Origin: CBDATA01 sp965202845
GTDB lineage: Bacteria; Acidobacteriota; Vicinamibacteria; Marinacidobacterales; Marinacidobacteraceae
Assembly (NCBI GenBank): GCA_965202845.1
Contig: OZ241856.1
Coordinates: 1,488,001-1,552,000 of the forward strand
DNA: 64,000 nucleotides
Direction: 5' to 3'
Positions 16,999-27,610 of the stretch are shown one piece after another. The notes below the pieces were generated by a model. The model made no database searches. It had not been told where the DNA came from and saw only the letters and a program-made list of their open reading frames with translations. The translations under genes were made by a program, and so were the position numbers. Position 1 is the first letter of the stretch. Each line of letters opens with the position of its first letter.

Positions 16999-18263
16999 GG
17001 CGCTCGCAAATCGATGAAAAAATCATCCCCCGCCGGAACGCCTCCAAACCGTCCCAGGCGGTACGCCTTCTCGATGTCATCGCGGGAGCGCAATTGGAAA
17101 TCCATCAATGGCGTGAACCGGGACTCTCCCTCGCCAGTCTTGTCGATCAGCCAGATTGCATCCGAATCCAGGACGCCACTTCCGAGCAGCGCGACATCAT
17201 GCGTGGAAAAAACAAGTTGCGCGCCGCGCGGGTTGGATTCCTTCCTTGCGAAAAGCGAGACGAACGCCCGCGCCAGATTCGGATGAAGGCTGGTATCCAG
17301 TTCGTCGATCACGAGCAGCGACCCGCGTTCGAGCGCTTCCAGCGCCGGAACGAGCAAGCAGACAAGAACCTGTGTTCCCCTGCTTTCCGTGGCGTATCCG
17401 AAAGCCGCCGCGCGATCCCCGGCCGCCGCATGCATGAAACGAAGCCGCTTCCGGCGCCGGATAGCCTCCACCAAGGAAGTCTCGTCGCTATCCTTGACTT
17501 CCTCATCTTCCACATGCATGCCGATGATTCCCACATCGGCCTGGCGCAGGATGGCGAGAAGACGTTCCCGGCGCTCATGTTCGGCCAAGCGCTTCGCAAC
17601 ATCATGGGCATGCATGCCATTCATGGCCTCCGAACTCAAGACAGTCGTCCATTTCCCGGCGAAATGCCGGTACAAATCCGCCAGCAATGGGTGATTGTTC
17701 TGGGCGGCGGCGGAAAGAAACAGACTGTTCGGACGAGTCCAATTGACGATCGCGCGGTTCGATCCCCGCAGATGGCTGCCGAATTGCACCTGAATCCTTC
17801 CGTCCCCGGTCGCGCGCTCGAAAAGCAATTGGGTGCTTTGTCGTTTCTTTCGCACGATGCGAAACAACCATTCGCGTTGAAACTGCGCGTCCACGTACTC
17901 GAACCCATATTCGTACACGGTTCCGGCCGTCCCTTCTCCGGCGACGAACGTGCAATCGAACCGCGTCGGTTTCGCGCTGGACGCATCGTCCAGCCGAAAC
18001 GGGTCCCGGGGAATGGGATCGGCGGCGCCCAGGGACGTGTGGGACCGAACAATCAATCTCCGAAACGCATCCATCGCATCGATGAGATTCGATTTTCCCG
18101 CCGCATTGCCGCCGTAGAGCGCGACAACCGGAACCGCACTCTCCCCGAGCGTCGGCGCCGGGATCGACTGCCCGCTTCGCCGGACGCGTCTGGACGCGCT
18201 CAAGTGAAGCTCCTGGTAATCGCGAATGGAGCGGTGGTTGGCGACTCCGAAACGCAGCAGCAT
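16995..18263 (-). CDS. rloA: RloA-family AAA ATPase (OLD/SMC-like)
   Basis: 422 residues. Walker A GGNAAGKS at residues 51-58; ABC-like Walker B LLVIDELDTSLHP and the following H-loop region FSTHDVALLG near the C-terminus. The middle region is mixed helical. This is the AAA_15/AAA_21 pattern of RloA/AbiL ATPases, which act with a Toprim-like nuclease partner. The start is 14 bp after the stop of the lipoprotein gene. Codon usage looks less GC-biased than the neighbours, consistent with acquisition. Confidence 0.85.
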   Translation of the reverse strand: MLLRFGVANHRSIRDYQELHLSASRRVRRSGQSIPAPTLGESAVPVVALYGGNAAGKSNLIDAMDAFRRLIVRSHTSLGAADPIPRDPFRLDDASSAKPTRFDCTFVAGEGTAGTVYEYGFEYVDAQFQREWLFRIVRKKRQSTQLLFERATGDGRIQVQFGSHLRGSNRAIVNWTRPNSLFLSAAAQNNHPLLADLYRHFAGKWTTVLSSEAMNGMHAHDVAKRLAEHERRERLLAILRQADVGIIGMHVEDEEVKDSDETSLVEAIRRRKRLRFMHAAAGDRAAAFGYATESRGTQVLVCLLVPALEALERGSLLVIDELDTSLHPNLARAFVSLFARKESNPRGAQLVFSTHDVALLGSGVLDSDAIWLIDKTGEGESRFTPLMDFQLRSRDDIEKAYRLGRFGGVPAGDDFFIDLRAP

Positions 18264-18277
18264 GGGAACGTTTCATT

Positions 18278-19090
18278 CTAGCGGACGGATTCCGTCTCGT
18301 TCAGGAAGTCGCCGAGGGTCCACCAGTTGGCGGGTCCCCTGCCCCCCGCCTCGCCGTACACCAGAACGAGGTCGTAGGCCGCCTCCCCCTCCCCGGCGAT
18401 TTCCGCCGAGAGGAACAGCGCCTCGCGTTTCGCGCCCAGCAGCGCGCACGCACCAAGCGGGACCTGGGCCAGGAACAGGCTTTCGGCGCGGGCCGGTTCG
18501 CCGCCCAGGGCGGCTTCCACGATCGGGGTCATCGCCTCCCGGGTGGCGCAGCCGGGAGCGCCTTCCAGCTCGAAGTCCACCCCGGGGCGTTCCAGGGTCG
18601 CATCGAGAAGCACCGTTTCCCCCGGACGGAAACGCGCGAAGACCCGGTGGTTCGGGTCGGCGGGCAACTCCGGCACCCGCCGATCCAGATCGACGCCGTC
18701 GAGGCGCAGCGAGGCGCCCGATGCCAGACCGATGCTCCCGGCCGGCACGCCGACCCCGTCCCGGTCGTGATCGCCCCGGCGAATCCGGTAGGCGAACTCC
18801 AGCCGGTCCCCTTCGACCGGCCGGATTTCCGCCGGCTGGCGGGCGCGTCCGAGATCGAACTCCAGCCACGCCGAGCCGTCCGCCCGGATCGCCCCGCCGC
18901 GGGTCAAGGTGAGCGCGAAGACCAGGGTCTCCCCCGCCAGATAGGTGGCGCCGCGCTCCGGCTTCGAGACCCATTCCACCCGGTCCACCCGCGCCGCCCC
19001 CGTCGGGGCGGGAACGGTCGGGCCGTCCCCGTCCGAGGCGCCGTCGCAGGCCGCAAACCCCAGAAGGCCGGCGAGAAGGAGCCGTTTCAC
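18278..19090 (-). CDS. Lipoprotein of unknown function
   Basis: 270 residues, GTG start overlapping the symporter stop by 4 bp. Signal peptide with lipobox LLGFAAC, then a Gly/Asp-rich linker and beta-rich domains with repeated patterns such as GETLVFALTLTRGG and GDRLEFAYRIRRGD. The C-terminal part has WWTLGDFLNETESVR. No domain is confidently recognised. The final codons contain one copy of a 26-bp repeat; removing the RloAB cassette would replace the terminal SVR by an immediate TGA overlapping the sorA start. Confidence 0.7.
   Translation of the reverse strand: MKRLLLAGLLGFAACDGASDGDGPTVPAPTGAARVDRVEWVSKPERGATYLAGETLVFALTLTRGGAIRADGSAWLEFDLGRARQPAEIRPVEGDRLEFAYRIRRGDHDRDGVGVPAGSIGLASGASLRLDGVDLDRRVPELPADPNHRVFARFRPGETVLLDATLERPGVDFELEGAPGCATREAMTPIVEAALGGEPARAESLFLAQVPLGACALLGAKREALFLSAEIAGEGEAAYDLVLVYGEAGGRGPANWWTLGDFLNETESVR
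18289..18314. repeat. 26-bp direct repeat, copy 2 (lipoprotein side of RloAB cassette)
   Basis: Exact match to 16354-16379. Here it encodes the GDFLNETE end of the lipoprotein in the minus frame, followed by three extra codons (Ser-Val-Arg) and TAG. The two copies lie 1.9 kb apart and enclose only rloA and rloB. Confidence 0.9.
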
Positions 19091-20577
19091 CGGGAGCGGG
19101 CCCAGGCGGCGGCGCGGTCGATTTCGCGTGTTCCCCGCGCCTCCGCCGGAGTGAGCAGGCTGACCACGATCGCGGCGCCAAAGCCGGCCGCGAACCCGAC
19201 GACCATCTCGTACAGATCGTGGAACACCGGTTTTCCGTAGAGGTACCACAGTACCGAGGCCGCGAATCCGACGACCATCCCGGCCACCGCCCCCGGCAGG
19301 GTCATGCGCTTCCAGAACACGCCCAGAATCGCCACCGGCGCGAAGGCGCAACCGAGCCCCGACCACGAGAACAGGACGAAGAAGAACACCACCCGCACTT
19401 CGGGAAGCGCGACCAGCACCCCGACGACGCCGAGTCCGAAGGTCACGAACTTCCCCAGTCGAACCACCCGCGCCTCGTCCGAGACGAACCGGCCGAGCCG
19501 GCCGCCGCGCTCCCCGACAATCTTCTGGAGCACATCCCGCACCGCGGTGGAGGACGCGAGCAGCAGCACCGAGTCGGCGGTGGACATGATCGCGGCCAGC
19601 ACCGCCACCAGGAACAGCCCGGTCACGACCGGGGGCATGAGTTCGGAGGAAAGCAGCGGAAGGATGCCCTCCGGGTCGGCGATCCCGGGATGCAGCACGC
19701 GGCCGGCCATCCCGGTCAAGACCGCCCCCAGGTCGAACAGGATGATGACGAAGGTGGCCATCAGCCCGCCGTCGGAAAGCGCGCGGCGGTCGCGCGAAGC
19801 CATGAACCGCACCAGAAGCTGGGGCGCGCCCAGGAAGGCGAGTCCGACTCCCAGGTGGCTCGCCACGTCGGCGATCCCCCCGGCCGACCAGCCGTCCGAA
19901 CCCAGCGGGCGCAGGAGTCCCGGGTCGGCGGCGCCGAGCGCCTGCCCCAGCGCCGCCAGCCCGCCGACCTCGGCGATGGCGACCAGCGGGAGGGCGACCA
20001 ACGCCGCCGCCATCAGGGAAGCCTGCATCAGGTCGCTCCAGGCGACCGCCTTGAGCCCCCCGAGGCTCGTGTAGAACAGGATCACCACCGCCCCGATGAG
20101 AACCCCGGCCTCGTAGGAGATCCCGGTGAACGACTCGAAGGTCTTGCCCGACGCGGTGAGCTGGGCCGCCATGTAGGTGCCCGCCATCACCAGAATCACC
20201 ACCGAACCGATCCTCCGCAGGATCCGGCGACGGTCGGCGAAACGCTCCTCCATCCAGTCGGCGACGGTGATCGCCGCGTAGCGGTCGGCCAGCGCCTTGA
20301 ACCGGGGGCCGATCACCATCCAGGCGATCGCGGTGGCGAGCACTTCCCCGAACACGATCCACAGCGCGTTCACCCCCAGCAGGTAGCCCATCCCGGTGAG
20401 TCCCAGGAGCAGCCACGCGCTTTCGCCGGTGCTCGCCGCCGAAAACCCCACCACCGCCGCCGGGAGCTTGCGGCCGGCGAGGTAATAGCCGGCGAGGTCG
20501 CCGGAGCTCCGGGCGCTCCAGAGGGCGAGGCCGAACAGAACCGCTAGGTAGGCCCCGAAAACGATCCAGAGGGCCAA
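19087..20577 (-). CDS. Sodium:solute symporter, PutP-like (SSS family)
   Basis: 496 residues with about 12-13 hydrophobic helices. SSS motifs include YYLAGRKLPAAVVGFSAASTGESAWLL in short stretches near the N-terminus (SAASTGES is the sodium-site helix) and the TVADWMEERF and STADSVLLLASS segments. Closest in appearance to the proline permease PutP, so proline or another small amino acid is a reasonable substrate guess. The start is TTG at 20577, one base after the stop of a 34-residue membrane protein. It overlaps the lipoprotein gene by 4 bp. Confidence 0.88.
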   Translation of the reverse strand: MALWIVFGAYLAVLFGLALWSARSSGDLAGYYLAGRKLPAAVVGFSAASTGESAWLLLGLTGMGYLLGVNALWIVFGEVLATAIAWMVIGPRFKALADRYAAITVADWMEERFADRRRILRRIGSVVILVMAGTYMAAQLTASGKTFESFTGISYEAGVLIGAVVILFYTSLGGLKAVAWSDLMQASLMAAALVALPLVAIAEVGGLAALGQALGAADPGLLRPLGSDGWSAGGIADVASHLGVGLAFLGAPQLLVRFMASRDRRALSDGGLMATFVIILFDLGAVLTGMAGRVLHPGIADPEGILPLLSSELMPPVVTGLFLVAVLAAIMSTADSVLLLASSTAVRDVLQKIVGERGGRLGRFVSDEARVVRLGKFVTFGLGVVGVLVALPEVRVVFFFVLFSWSGLGCAFAPVAILGVFWKRMTLPGAVAGMVVGFAASVLWYLYGKPVFHDLYEMVVGFAAGFGAAIVVSLLTPAEARGTREIDRAAAWARSR

Positions 20578-20578
20578 A

Positions 20579-20683
20579 TCAGTGGCTGCGGCGCATCCGC
20601 CAGGCGTTCCAGACCGCGATTCCGAGTCCGGGGAGCACAGCGGCGGCGGCGAGGAGCCAGGCGCTCGCCGGAAAGCCGCTCAT
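20579..20683 (-). CDS. Small symporter-associated membrane protein
   Basis: 34 residues beginning MSGFPASAWLLAAAAVLPG and ending NAWRMRRSH: one hydrophobic helix with a basic cytoplasmic tail. It lies one base before the TTG start of the PutP-like symporter. Very small accessory proteins of this size and shape accompany many SSS-family transporters, although their role is not well defined. Supported by open frame, topology and location rather than by a strong motif. Confidence 0.6.
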   Translation of the reverse strand: MSGFPASAWLLAAAAVLPGLGIAVWNAWRMRRSH

Positions 20684-20746
20684 CGGTCGCGTCCGGGAGA
20701 AGCCCGGAGGGCGTCGATCCTCATGCGGATCGCATAATAGCCGGGC

Positions 20747-21718
20747 GTGTCCGCGCCCGAACTCCGGGGAAGCCCGGTCCAGCCTCCCGGGTGGACGGAA
20801 GCGGAGGCCGCCGCCCGCCGTCTTCGTCGGGTCTTTCCGCCGAGTCCGCTGGTGGAGGCGCCCGGCCTGGCGGAGGGGTTGTTTCTCAAATTGGAAAGCC
20901 TGCTGCCCACCGGCTCCTTCAAGGTGCGGGGGATATGGGACGCGGTCTCGCAGCTCCCGGAGAAGGCGGTCGCGCCCGGACTTTCGACGGTGAGCGCCGG
21001 GAACACCGCGCTCGCGCTCGCCTGGGCGGCGCGACGGCGGGGCGTCTCCGCCCGTTCGCTGCTGCCGGAAACCGCTCCGGCGGCCAAGGTGGACGCCTTC
21101 CGGGCGGCGGGCGGCGAACCGCGGATGGTCCCGGTTCCCGAACTCTTCCGGTTCTTGCGGGAGCGGTTATGGGAACACGAGCCGCAGGCGTTCCTCCATC
21201 CCTGGATCGAGCCGGCGGTGCATCGGGGGCACGCCAGCCTGGCGGTGGAGCTGCTGGAGACGGCGCCGGCGGACCTGGAGTCGGTGTTCATTCCGGTGGG
21301 CGGCGGCGGCCTGCTGACCGGCGTGGCCGGCGCCCTGAAGGACCGGCGCCCGGACATCCGGATCGTCGCGGTGGAGCCCGCCGGGTGCTGCGCCCTGGAT
21401 GCGAGCCTCCGGGCCGGGCGCGCGGTCGCGGCCCCCTGCCGGACCGTTTGCGACGGCGTCGCGGTCCCGTACCTGACCGACGAGCTCTTCCCCGCCCTCG
21501 CCCGCCTGGTGGACCGAACCGTCCTGGTCCCGGACGGGGACGCCCTGGACGCCGCGCGGGATCTGTTGCTCGGCGCGAAGGCGCTCGCCGAACCCTCCGG
21601 GGCGCTCGCGGTGGCCGGCGCCCGCTCCGTTCCCTTCGCCGAACGCGGCCCCAGCGCCGCAATCGTGACCGGCGCGGGCATCGGAGGCGAAGAAATCCGG
21701 AGACTTCTGGATCGATAG
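20747..21718 (+). CDS. PLP-dependent threonine/serine dehydratase-like enzyme (fold type II)
   Basis: 323 residues, GTG start. The PLP lysine is K59 in PTGSFKVRG; the phosphate-binding glycine loop is VPVGGGGLLTG. The Asn loop reads SAGNTALALA, where dehydratases usually have SSGNHAQ, and there is no C-terminal ACT regulatory domain. It probably deaminates a hydroxy amino acid or is a related racemase/lyase; the altered Asn loop makes exact specificity uncertain. It is transcribed divergently from the symporter pair, and the NYN gene starts 68 bp downstream. Confidence 0.75.
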   Translation: MSAPELRGSPVQPPGWTEAEAAARRLRRVFPPSPLVEAPGLAEGLFLKLESLLPTGSFKVRGIWDAVSQLPEKAVAPGLSTVSAGNTALALAWAARRRGVSARSLLPETAPAAKVDAFRAAGGEPRMVPVPELFRFLRERLWEHEPQAFLHPWIEPAVHRGHASLAVELLETAPADLESVFIPVGGGGLLTGVAGALKDRRPDIRIVAVEPAGCCALDASLRAGRAVAAPCRTVCDGVAVPYLTDELFPALARLVDRTVLVPDGDALDAARDLLLGAKALAEPSGALAVAGARSVPFAERGPSAAIVTGAGIGGEEIRRLLDR

Positions 21719-21786
21719 TGTTATCCTTCCCCGCTGGGGGGGTGGAACGCCCCTTGAGCCGGGGCCCCAAGGGAAAGGAACGCAAC

Positions 21787-22608
21787 GTGGATCGGGTCGC
21801 GGTGTTCGTGGACGCCGGATATCTCATCGCCCGGGGCGGCGAGGCGAAGTGGGGACCCGGGATGCGCCGCGAGGACTTGCGGCTGGATGTTCCGGCGGTC
21901 TGCGAAGTGCTGAGCCGGTTCGCCCGGCGCACATCGGGCTTGCCGCTTCTTCGCATCTACTGGTATGACGCGGCCCGGCAGGGACACCTGAGCATCGAAC
22001 AGCTCGCCCTGGCGTCGCAGAACGACGTCAAGCTGCGGCTGGGGGAGCTCGGCTTCGACGGCAAGCAGAAAGGCGTGGACTCGCTGCTGGTCACCGACAT
22101 GATCACGCTGGCGCGCAACGGGGCGATGGCGGAGTGCGTCCTGGTCGCCGGGGACGCGGACATCCGCGAGGGAGTGCACCAGGCGCAGGAGCACGGCGTC
22201 CGCATCCACCTGCTCGTCATCGCGACCGACGACGGATCGATGGCGCAGTCGAACCTGCTTTTCCGGGAGGTAGACCAGACCAGCGCATGGACATCGGAGG
22301 ACATCGGCCCCTTCATCGAGCGGCTGGAATTCACTCCGTCCACCGACGGGGACGAGGACGCCCTGGACCGGATCGCCCGGGAGGAGGCCCGCTTCGTGCC
22401 CGAAGCGGCCATGCGGGAGATCGTGAATCAATTCGACCGCACCGGCTGGATCGACCGGGACTGGAACAACTCGCTGCTGGGAAGGGCCAAGCGAACCTAC
22501 GAACGGTTCCTCGACCACTCCGAGACCGACCGCATCCGATCCGCCTTCGTCGAGGCGCTGCGGACGCGCCTCGAGCCGGACGCCGAGCGCGAAACCAACG
22601 ACGACTGA
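21787..22608 (+). CDS. NYN-domain (PIN-like RNase) protein, copy 1
   Basis: 273 residues, GTG start with AAAGGAA eight bases upstream. The NYN/LabA-like fold is shown by DRVAVFVDAGYLI at the start, KGVDSLLVTDMITLA and ECVLVAGDADIREGV, whose Asp residues form the predicted metal site of a PIN-like nuclease. The C-terminal 90 residues (after SEDIGPFIERLEF) form an extra helical domain ending in TDRIRSAFVEALRTR. RNA cleavage is inferred from family. The gene is tandemly duplicated at 22794. Confidence 0.8.
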   Translation: MDRVAVFVDAGYLIARGGEAKWGPGMRREDLRLDVPAVCEVLSRFARRTSGLPLLRIYWYDAARQGHLSIEQLALASQNDVKLRLGELGFDGKQKGVDSLLVTDMITLARNGAMAECVLVAGDADIREGVHQAQEHGVRIHLLVIATDDGSMAQSNLLFREVDQTSAWTSEDIGPFIERLEFTPSTDGDEDALDRIAREEARFVPEAAMREIVNQFDRTGWIDRDWNNSLLGRAKRTYERFLDHSETDRIRSAFVEALRTRLEPDAERETNDD

Positions 22609-22628
22609 ATCGGCCCCGCGCATTTTTG

Positions 22629-22659
22629 TTGACGCGGGGGCATCCGTTTGTGCTATAGT
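22629..22659 (+). promoter_or_regulatory. Sigma-70-like promoter before NYN copy 2
   Basis: TTGACG at 22629-22634 and TATAGT at 22654-22659 with a 19-bp spacer; the -10 is preceded by TG (TGCTATAGT), an extended -10 element that can offset the long spacer. It is in a short AT-richer stretch directly after the first NYN gene and gives the second copy its own transcription start near 22666. Confidence 0.5.
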
Positions 22660-22670
22660 TCTCCCACTGC

Positions 22671-22735
22671 GCCCTCCCACCAACAAACCCACTCCCGGGA
22701 GGGCAAGAACTCTGGGGGCCTCCGGTAGGGCCCCC
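22671..22735 (+). promoter_or_regulatory. Structured leader of NYN copy 2 (two hairpins)
   Basis: Just downstream of the predicted start site lie two potential stem-loops. GCCCTCCC (22671-22678) pairs perfectly with GGGAGGGC (22697-22704). GGGGGCCT (22714-22721) pairs with AGGGCCCCC (22727-22735) with one bulge. No U-tract follows the second stem, so it is not a typical terminator. The remaining leader ends in AAGGAGG (22778-22784), nine bases before the GTG. Confidence 0.45.
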
Positions 22736-22793
22736 CCCAATACAATGGGTCGCCGAGCCGTGGGGCGCTCGGCAATCAAGGAGGGACGAGCAC

Positions 22794-23622
22794 GTGGATC
22801 GAGTCGCGGTGTTCGTGGACGCCGGATACCTCATCGCCCGGGGAGGCGAGGCGCAGTGGGGGCCCGGGGTTCGCCGCAAGGACTTGCTTCTGGATGTTCC
22901 GGCGATCTGCGGGGCGCTGATCCGGTTCGCCGAGCGCGTCTCGGGCCTGCCGCTTCTGCGCATCTACTGGTACGACGCGGCCCGGAGAGGGTGGCTGAAC
23001 CCCGAACAGCTCGCGTTGGCCAACCAGCGCCGAGTGAAGCTGCGCTTGGGGGTGCTCGGCTACGACGGCAAACAGAAGGGCGTGGATTCGCTGCTGGTGA
23101 CCGACCTGATCACCTTGGCGCGCAACCGGGCCATGGCCGAGTGCGTTCTGGTCGCGGGGGATGAGGACCTCCGGGTGGGGGTGCAGCAGGCGCAGGAACA
23201 CGGCGTCCCCACCCACCTGCTTGGCATCGCAGCAAGTGACGGTTTCGTAGCCCAGTCAATCCTTTTGCGCCAGGAAGCGGACGAGATCAGCGCGTGGACC
23301 GTCAACGACATCGGGCCTTTTCTCGAGCGCGTGGAACTCACTCCTGCTGCGAACGGCGATGAGGACACCTTGGGCAGGCTCGCGAAGGCGGAGGCCCATT
23401 CCGTGCCCGAAACCTCGATTCGGAGGATCCTCAACCAGTTCGAAAAAACCTGACTCAAAGGGGCGCGCCGGCTATCTGGATCCCCTTTGGAACAAACGGC
23501 TTTTGGGCAGGGCTCGCAAAGAACTGGAACGGGACCTCGAGGAACCCGCCGAGACCGACCGCATCCGATCCGCCTTCGTCGAGGCGCTGCGGGCGTGCCT
23601 CCCGCCGGAAACCGACGACTGA
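22794..23622 (+). pseudogene. NYN-domain protein, copy 2, frameshifted
   Basis: The frame from the GTG at 22794 encodes a 219-residue protein very similar to copy 1 (same DRVAVFVDAGYLIARGGEA start and KGVDSLLVTDLITLA), but stops at 23453 just after NQFEKT. The homologous C-terminal part (LLGRARKELERDLEE, TDRIRSAFVEALRACL) continues in the next frame to a stop at 23622. The break coincides with a run of six A (23443-23448): removing one A would restore a full-length match to copy 1. The nuclease core is complete in the truncated product, so it may still function. Sequencing error, a real indel or slippage cannot be told apart here. Confidence 0.75.
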
Positions 23623-23662
23623 CCGGCGGCGACGCGAGCCACCCCGTACCATTCCCCCCGGC

Positions 23663-24463
23663 ATGAGCATCTGGGGCGCCCTCATCGGCGGCGCGTTGGG
23701 ATTCACCCTGGGCGGACCGCTCGGCGCCATGCTGGGCGCGGCGATGGGGTCCGGCCTCAGCGGCGGAGGGCGATCCCGGCAAGCCCGGTACGAGCCGGGC
23801 GCCGGAGGCGGGGCAGCGGGGCAGGACCCGAACGAGGTCCGCCGGGTCACCTTCTTCGTGGCCACCTTCGGGGTGATGGGGCACATCGCCAAGGCCGACG
23901 GGCGGGTGAGCGAGGAGGAAGCCGAGCTGGCGCGTCAGGTCATGCGGGGACTCGGACTCGACGCCGAGGACCGCCGGCTGGCGGGCCACCTGTTCGACCA
24001 GGGAAAGTCTCCCGACTTCGACCTGAACGACGCCCTCCACCAGCTGCGCGCGACGGTGGGGCGGCGGCGGAACCTGCTGCGCGCCTTCGTGGAAATCCAG
24101 CTCAAGGCGGCCTGGGCCGACGGCCGCGTCCACCCGGAGGAGCAGCGCATTCTGGACCATGTGGCGCGCTTCCTCGGCTTCTCGCGCGCCGAGATGGCCC
24201 AGATGGAGCGGCTGGCGGCGGGCGCGATGCGGCAGCCGGCGCCGTCCCCGGAAGCGAAGCTGGTCGCCGCCTACGAGTCGCTGGGGATCGAACGGGACGC
24301 GAGCGACGAGGAGCTGCGCTCCGCCTATCGACGCCTGATGCGCCAGCACCATCCCGACCGACTGGCGGCGCAGGGCCTCCCCGAGGCGATGAAGGCGGAG
24401 GCCACCCGCCGCACCCAGGAAATCCAGCAGTCCTACCGGGTCATCCGCGACGCCCGGCAGTAG
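23663..24463 (+). CDS. djlA: DjlA-type J-domain co-chaperone with TerB domain
   Basis: 266 residues. A Gly/Ala-rich N-terminal hydrophobic segment (GALIGGALGFTLGGPLGAMLG) anchors it; a TerB-like helical domain follows (FGVMGHIAKADGRVSEEEAELA, KAAWADGRVHPEEQRIL); the C-terminal J-domain has the diagnostic HPD in RQHHPDRLA. It would stimulate DnaK at the inner membrane. Architecture and length match DjlA. The last 23 bp overlap the convergent DMT transporter gene. Confidence 0.9.
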   Translation: MSIWGALIGGALGFTLGGPLGAMLGAAMGSGLSGGGRSRQARYEPGAGGGAAGQDPNEVRRVTFFVATFGVMGHIAKADGRVSEEEAELARQVMRGLGLDAEDRRLAGHLFDQGKSPDFDLNDALHQLRATVGRRRNLLRAFVEIQLKAAWADGRVHPEEQRILDHVARFLGFSRAEMAQMERLAAGAMRQPAPSPEAKLVAAYESLGIERDASDEELRSAYRRLMRQHHPDRLAAQGLPEAMKAEATRRTQEIQQSYRVIRDARQ

Positions 24464-25406
24464 GCGCCGTCTCCCCGGCCGCGGCGTCCTCCGGGGAGGC
24501 GTGCAGGATGTGGGGAAGGTTCCGCTCCCTCCGTCGCTTCCCGGCCTCCCGCCACTGGAGAATCGCCACCGGAACCACGATCATCGCCAGCGCGGCGAGC
24601 GCCCGGGCAGAGACCTCCTCGCCCGCCGCCAGCCAGCCGAGGAACACCGCCACCAGCGGGTTCACGAAGGCGTAGGTGCCGACCAGCGCCGGATCCACCC
24701 GGCTCAGCAGCCAGACGTACGACAAGAACGCGATCATGGATCCGAAGACGATCAGGTAGAGGAACAGGAGCAGGACCGGCCCGCCGAGGCCGCCCCAGTC
24801 CACCCGCTGCCAGTCGCCGGAGGCGGTGGCGAGGCCGAGCAGCGCCCCGCCGCCGACAATCTTCTGGGCGCCCACCGAGAGCGGCAAGCAGCGCGGCATG
24901 GAGGAGCGCCGCGCCCAGAGGCTGCCGATGGCCCAAGCGAGCGGCGCGAACAGCAGGGCGACGACCCCGGCGGGATCGAGCGCCAGGTTCGCCCGCCAGG
25001 GAGCGACCAGAACCACCACCCCGAGAAAGCCGCAGAGGACGCACAGGATCGAGGTTCCGGAGGGCGCCCGCCGGCGCACGAAGGCGGCGTCAAGACCGAC
25101 GAGCCAGAACGCGACCGTCGCCACGATCACCGCCGCCGCTCCCGAGGGAACCCGCACCTGCGCCCAGTGCCCCAGTCCGTGGGTGGCGGCGAAGAAGAAA
25201 AGGCCCGCCACCGCGGTCTCGCCCCACTCGCGGCGGGTCAGCGGCGCCTCGTTGCGGCGGGCGTACAGGAAGAGCAGCAGCCCGGCGGTGAAGAAGCGGC
25301 CCCCGGCCAGCACGAACGGCGGGAGCTCCTGGACCCCGAACCGGATCGCCAGGTAGGTGGAGCCCCAGATCAGGTAGATGGCGGCGAACGCAAGGACCTT
25401 CTGCAT
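24441..25406 (-). CDS. DMT-family (EamA) transporter
   Basis: 321 residues with ten predicted membrane helices in two EamA halves. It begins with the family-typical AAIYLIWGSTYLAIRFGV and has a second half starting near GVVALLFAPLAWAIGSLW. Resembles YedA-like metabolite or amino-acid exporters; the substrate is not determinable. It overlaps djlA tail to tail and lies 27 bp downstream of hppA. Confidence 0.88.
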   Translation of the reverse strand: MQKVLAFAAIYLIWGSTYLAIRFGVQELPPFVLAGGRFFTAGLLLFLYARRNEAPLTRREWGETAVAGLFFFAATHGLGHWAQVRVPSGAAAVIVATVAFWLVGLDAAFVRRRAPSGTSILCVLCGFLGVVVLVAPWRANLALDPAGVVALLFAPLAWAIGSLWARRSSMPRCLPLSVGAQKIVGGGALLGLATASGDWQRVDWGGLGGPVLLLFLYLIVFGSMIAFLSYVWLLSRVDPALVGTYAFVNPLVAVFLGWLAAGEEVSARALAALAMIVVPVAILQWREAGKRRRERNLPHILHASPEDAAAGETAPTAGRRG

Positions 25407-25433
25407 CCGCCCGGCGCGGGGAAAACGCGGCGA

Positions 25434-27476
<2,043 letters not shown>

Positions 27477-27610
27477 GATGAAGCCTCCCGGAAGGAATGG
27501 ATGCCCGATCCGCGCGCCGGGCCACCCGCCCGCGCCATGCGGGGAGGATTCTACCCGAATCGCAACGGACTGATACAGTCCCGGATCGGCCGACGGCCAG
27601 AAGAACCCTT

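Noticed and set aside
23443..23453. Programmed frameshift site in NYN copy 2
   Set aside because: The A6 run is not in the reading phase of a standard -1 slippery heptamer, the shift needed is +1, and no pseudoknot or stop-proximal signal is evident; a simple indel is the better explanation.
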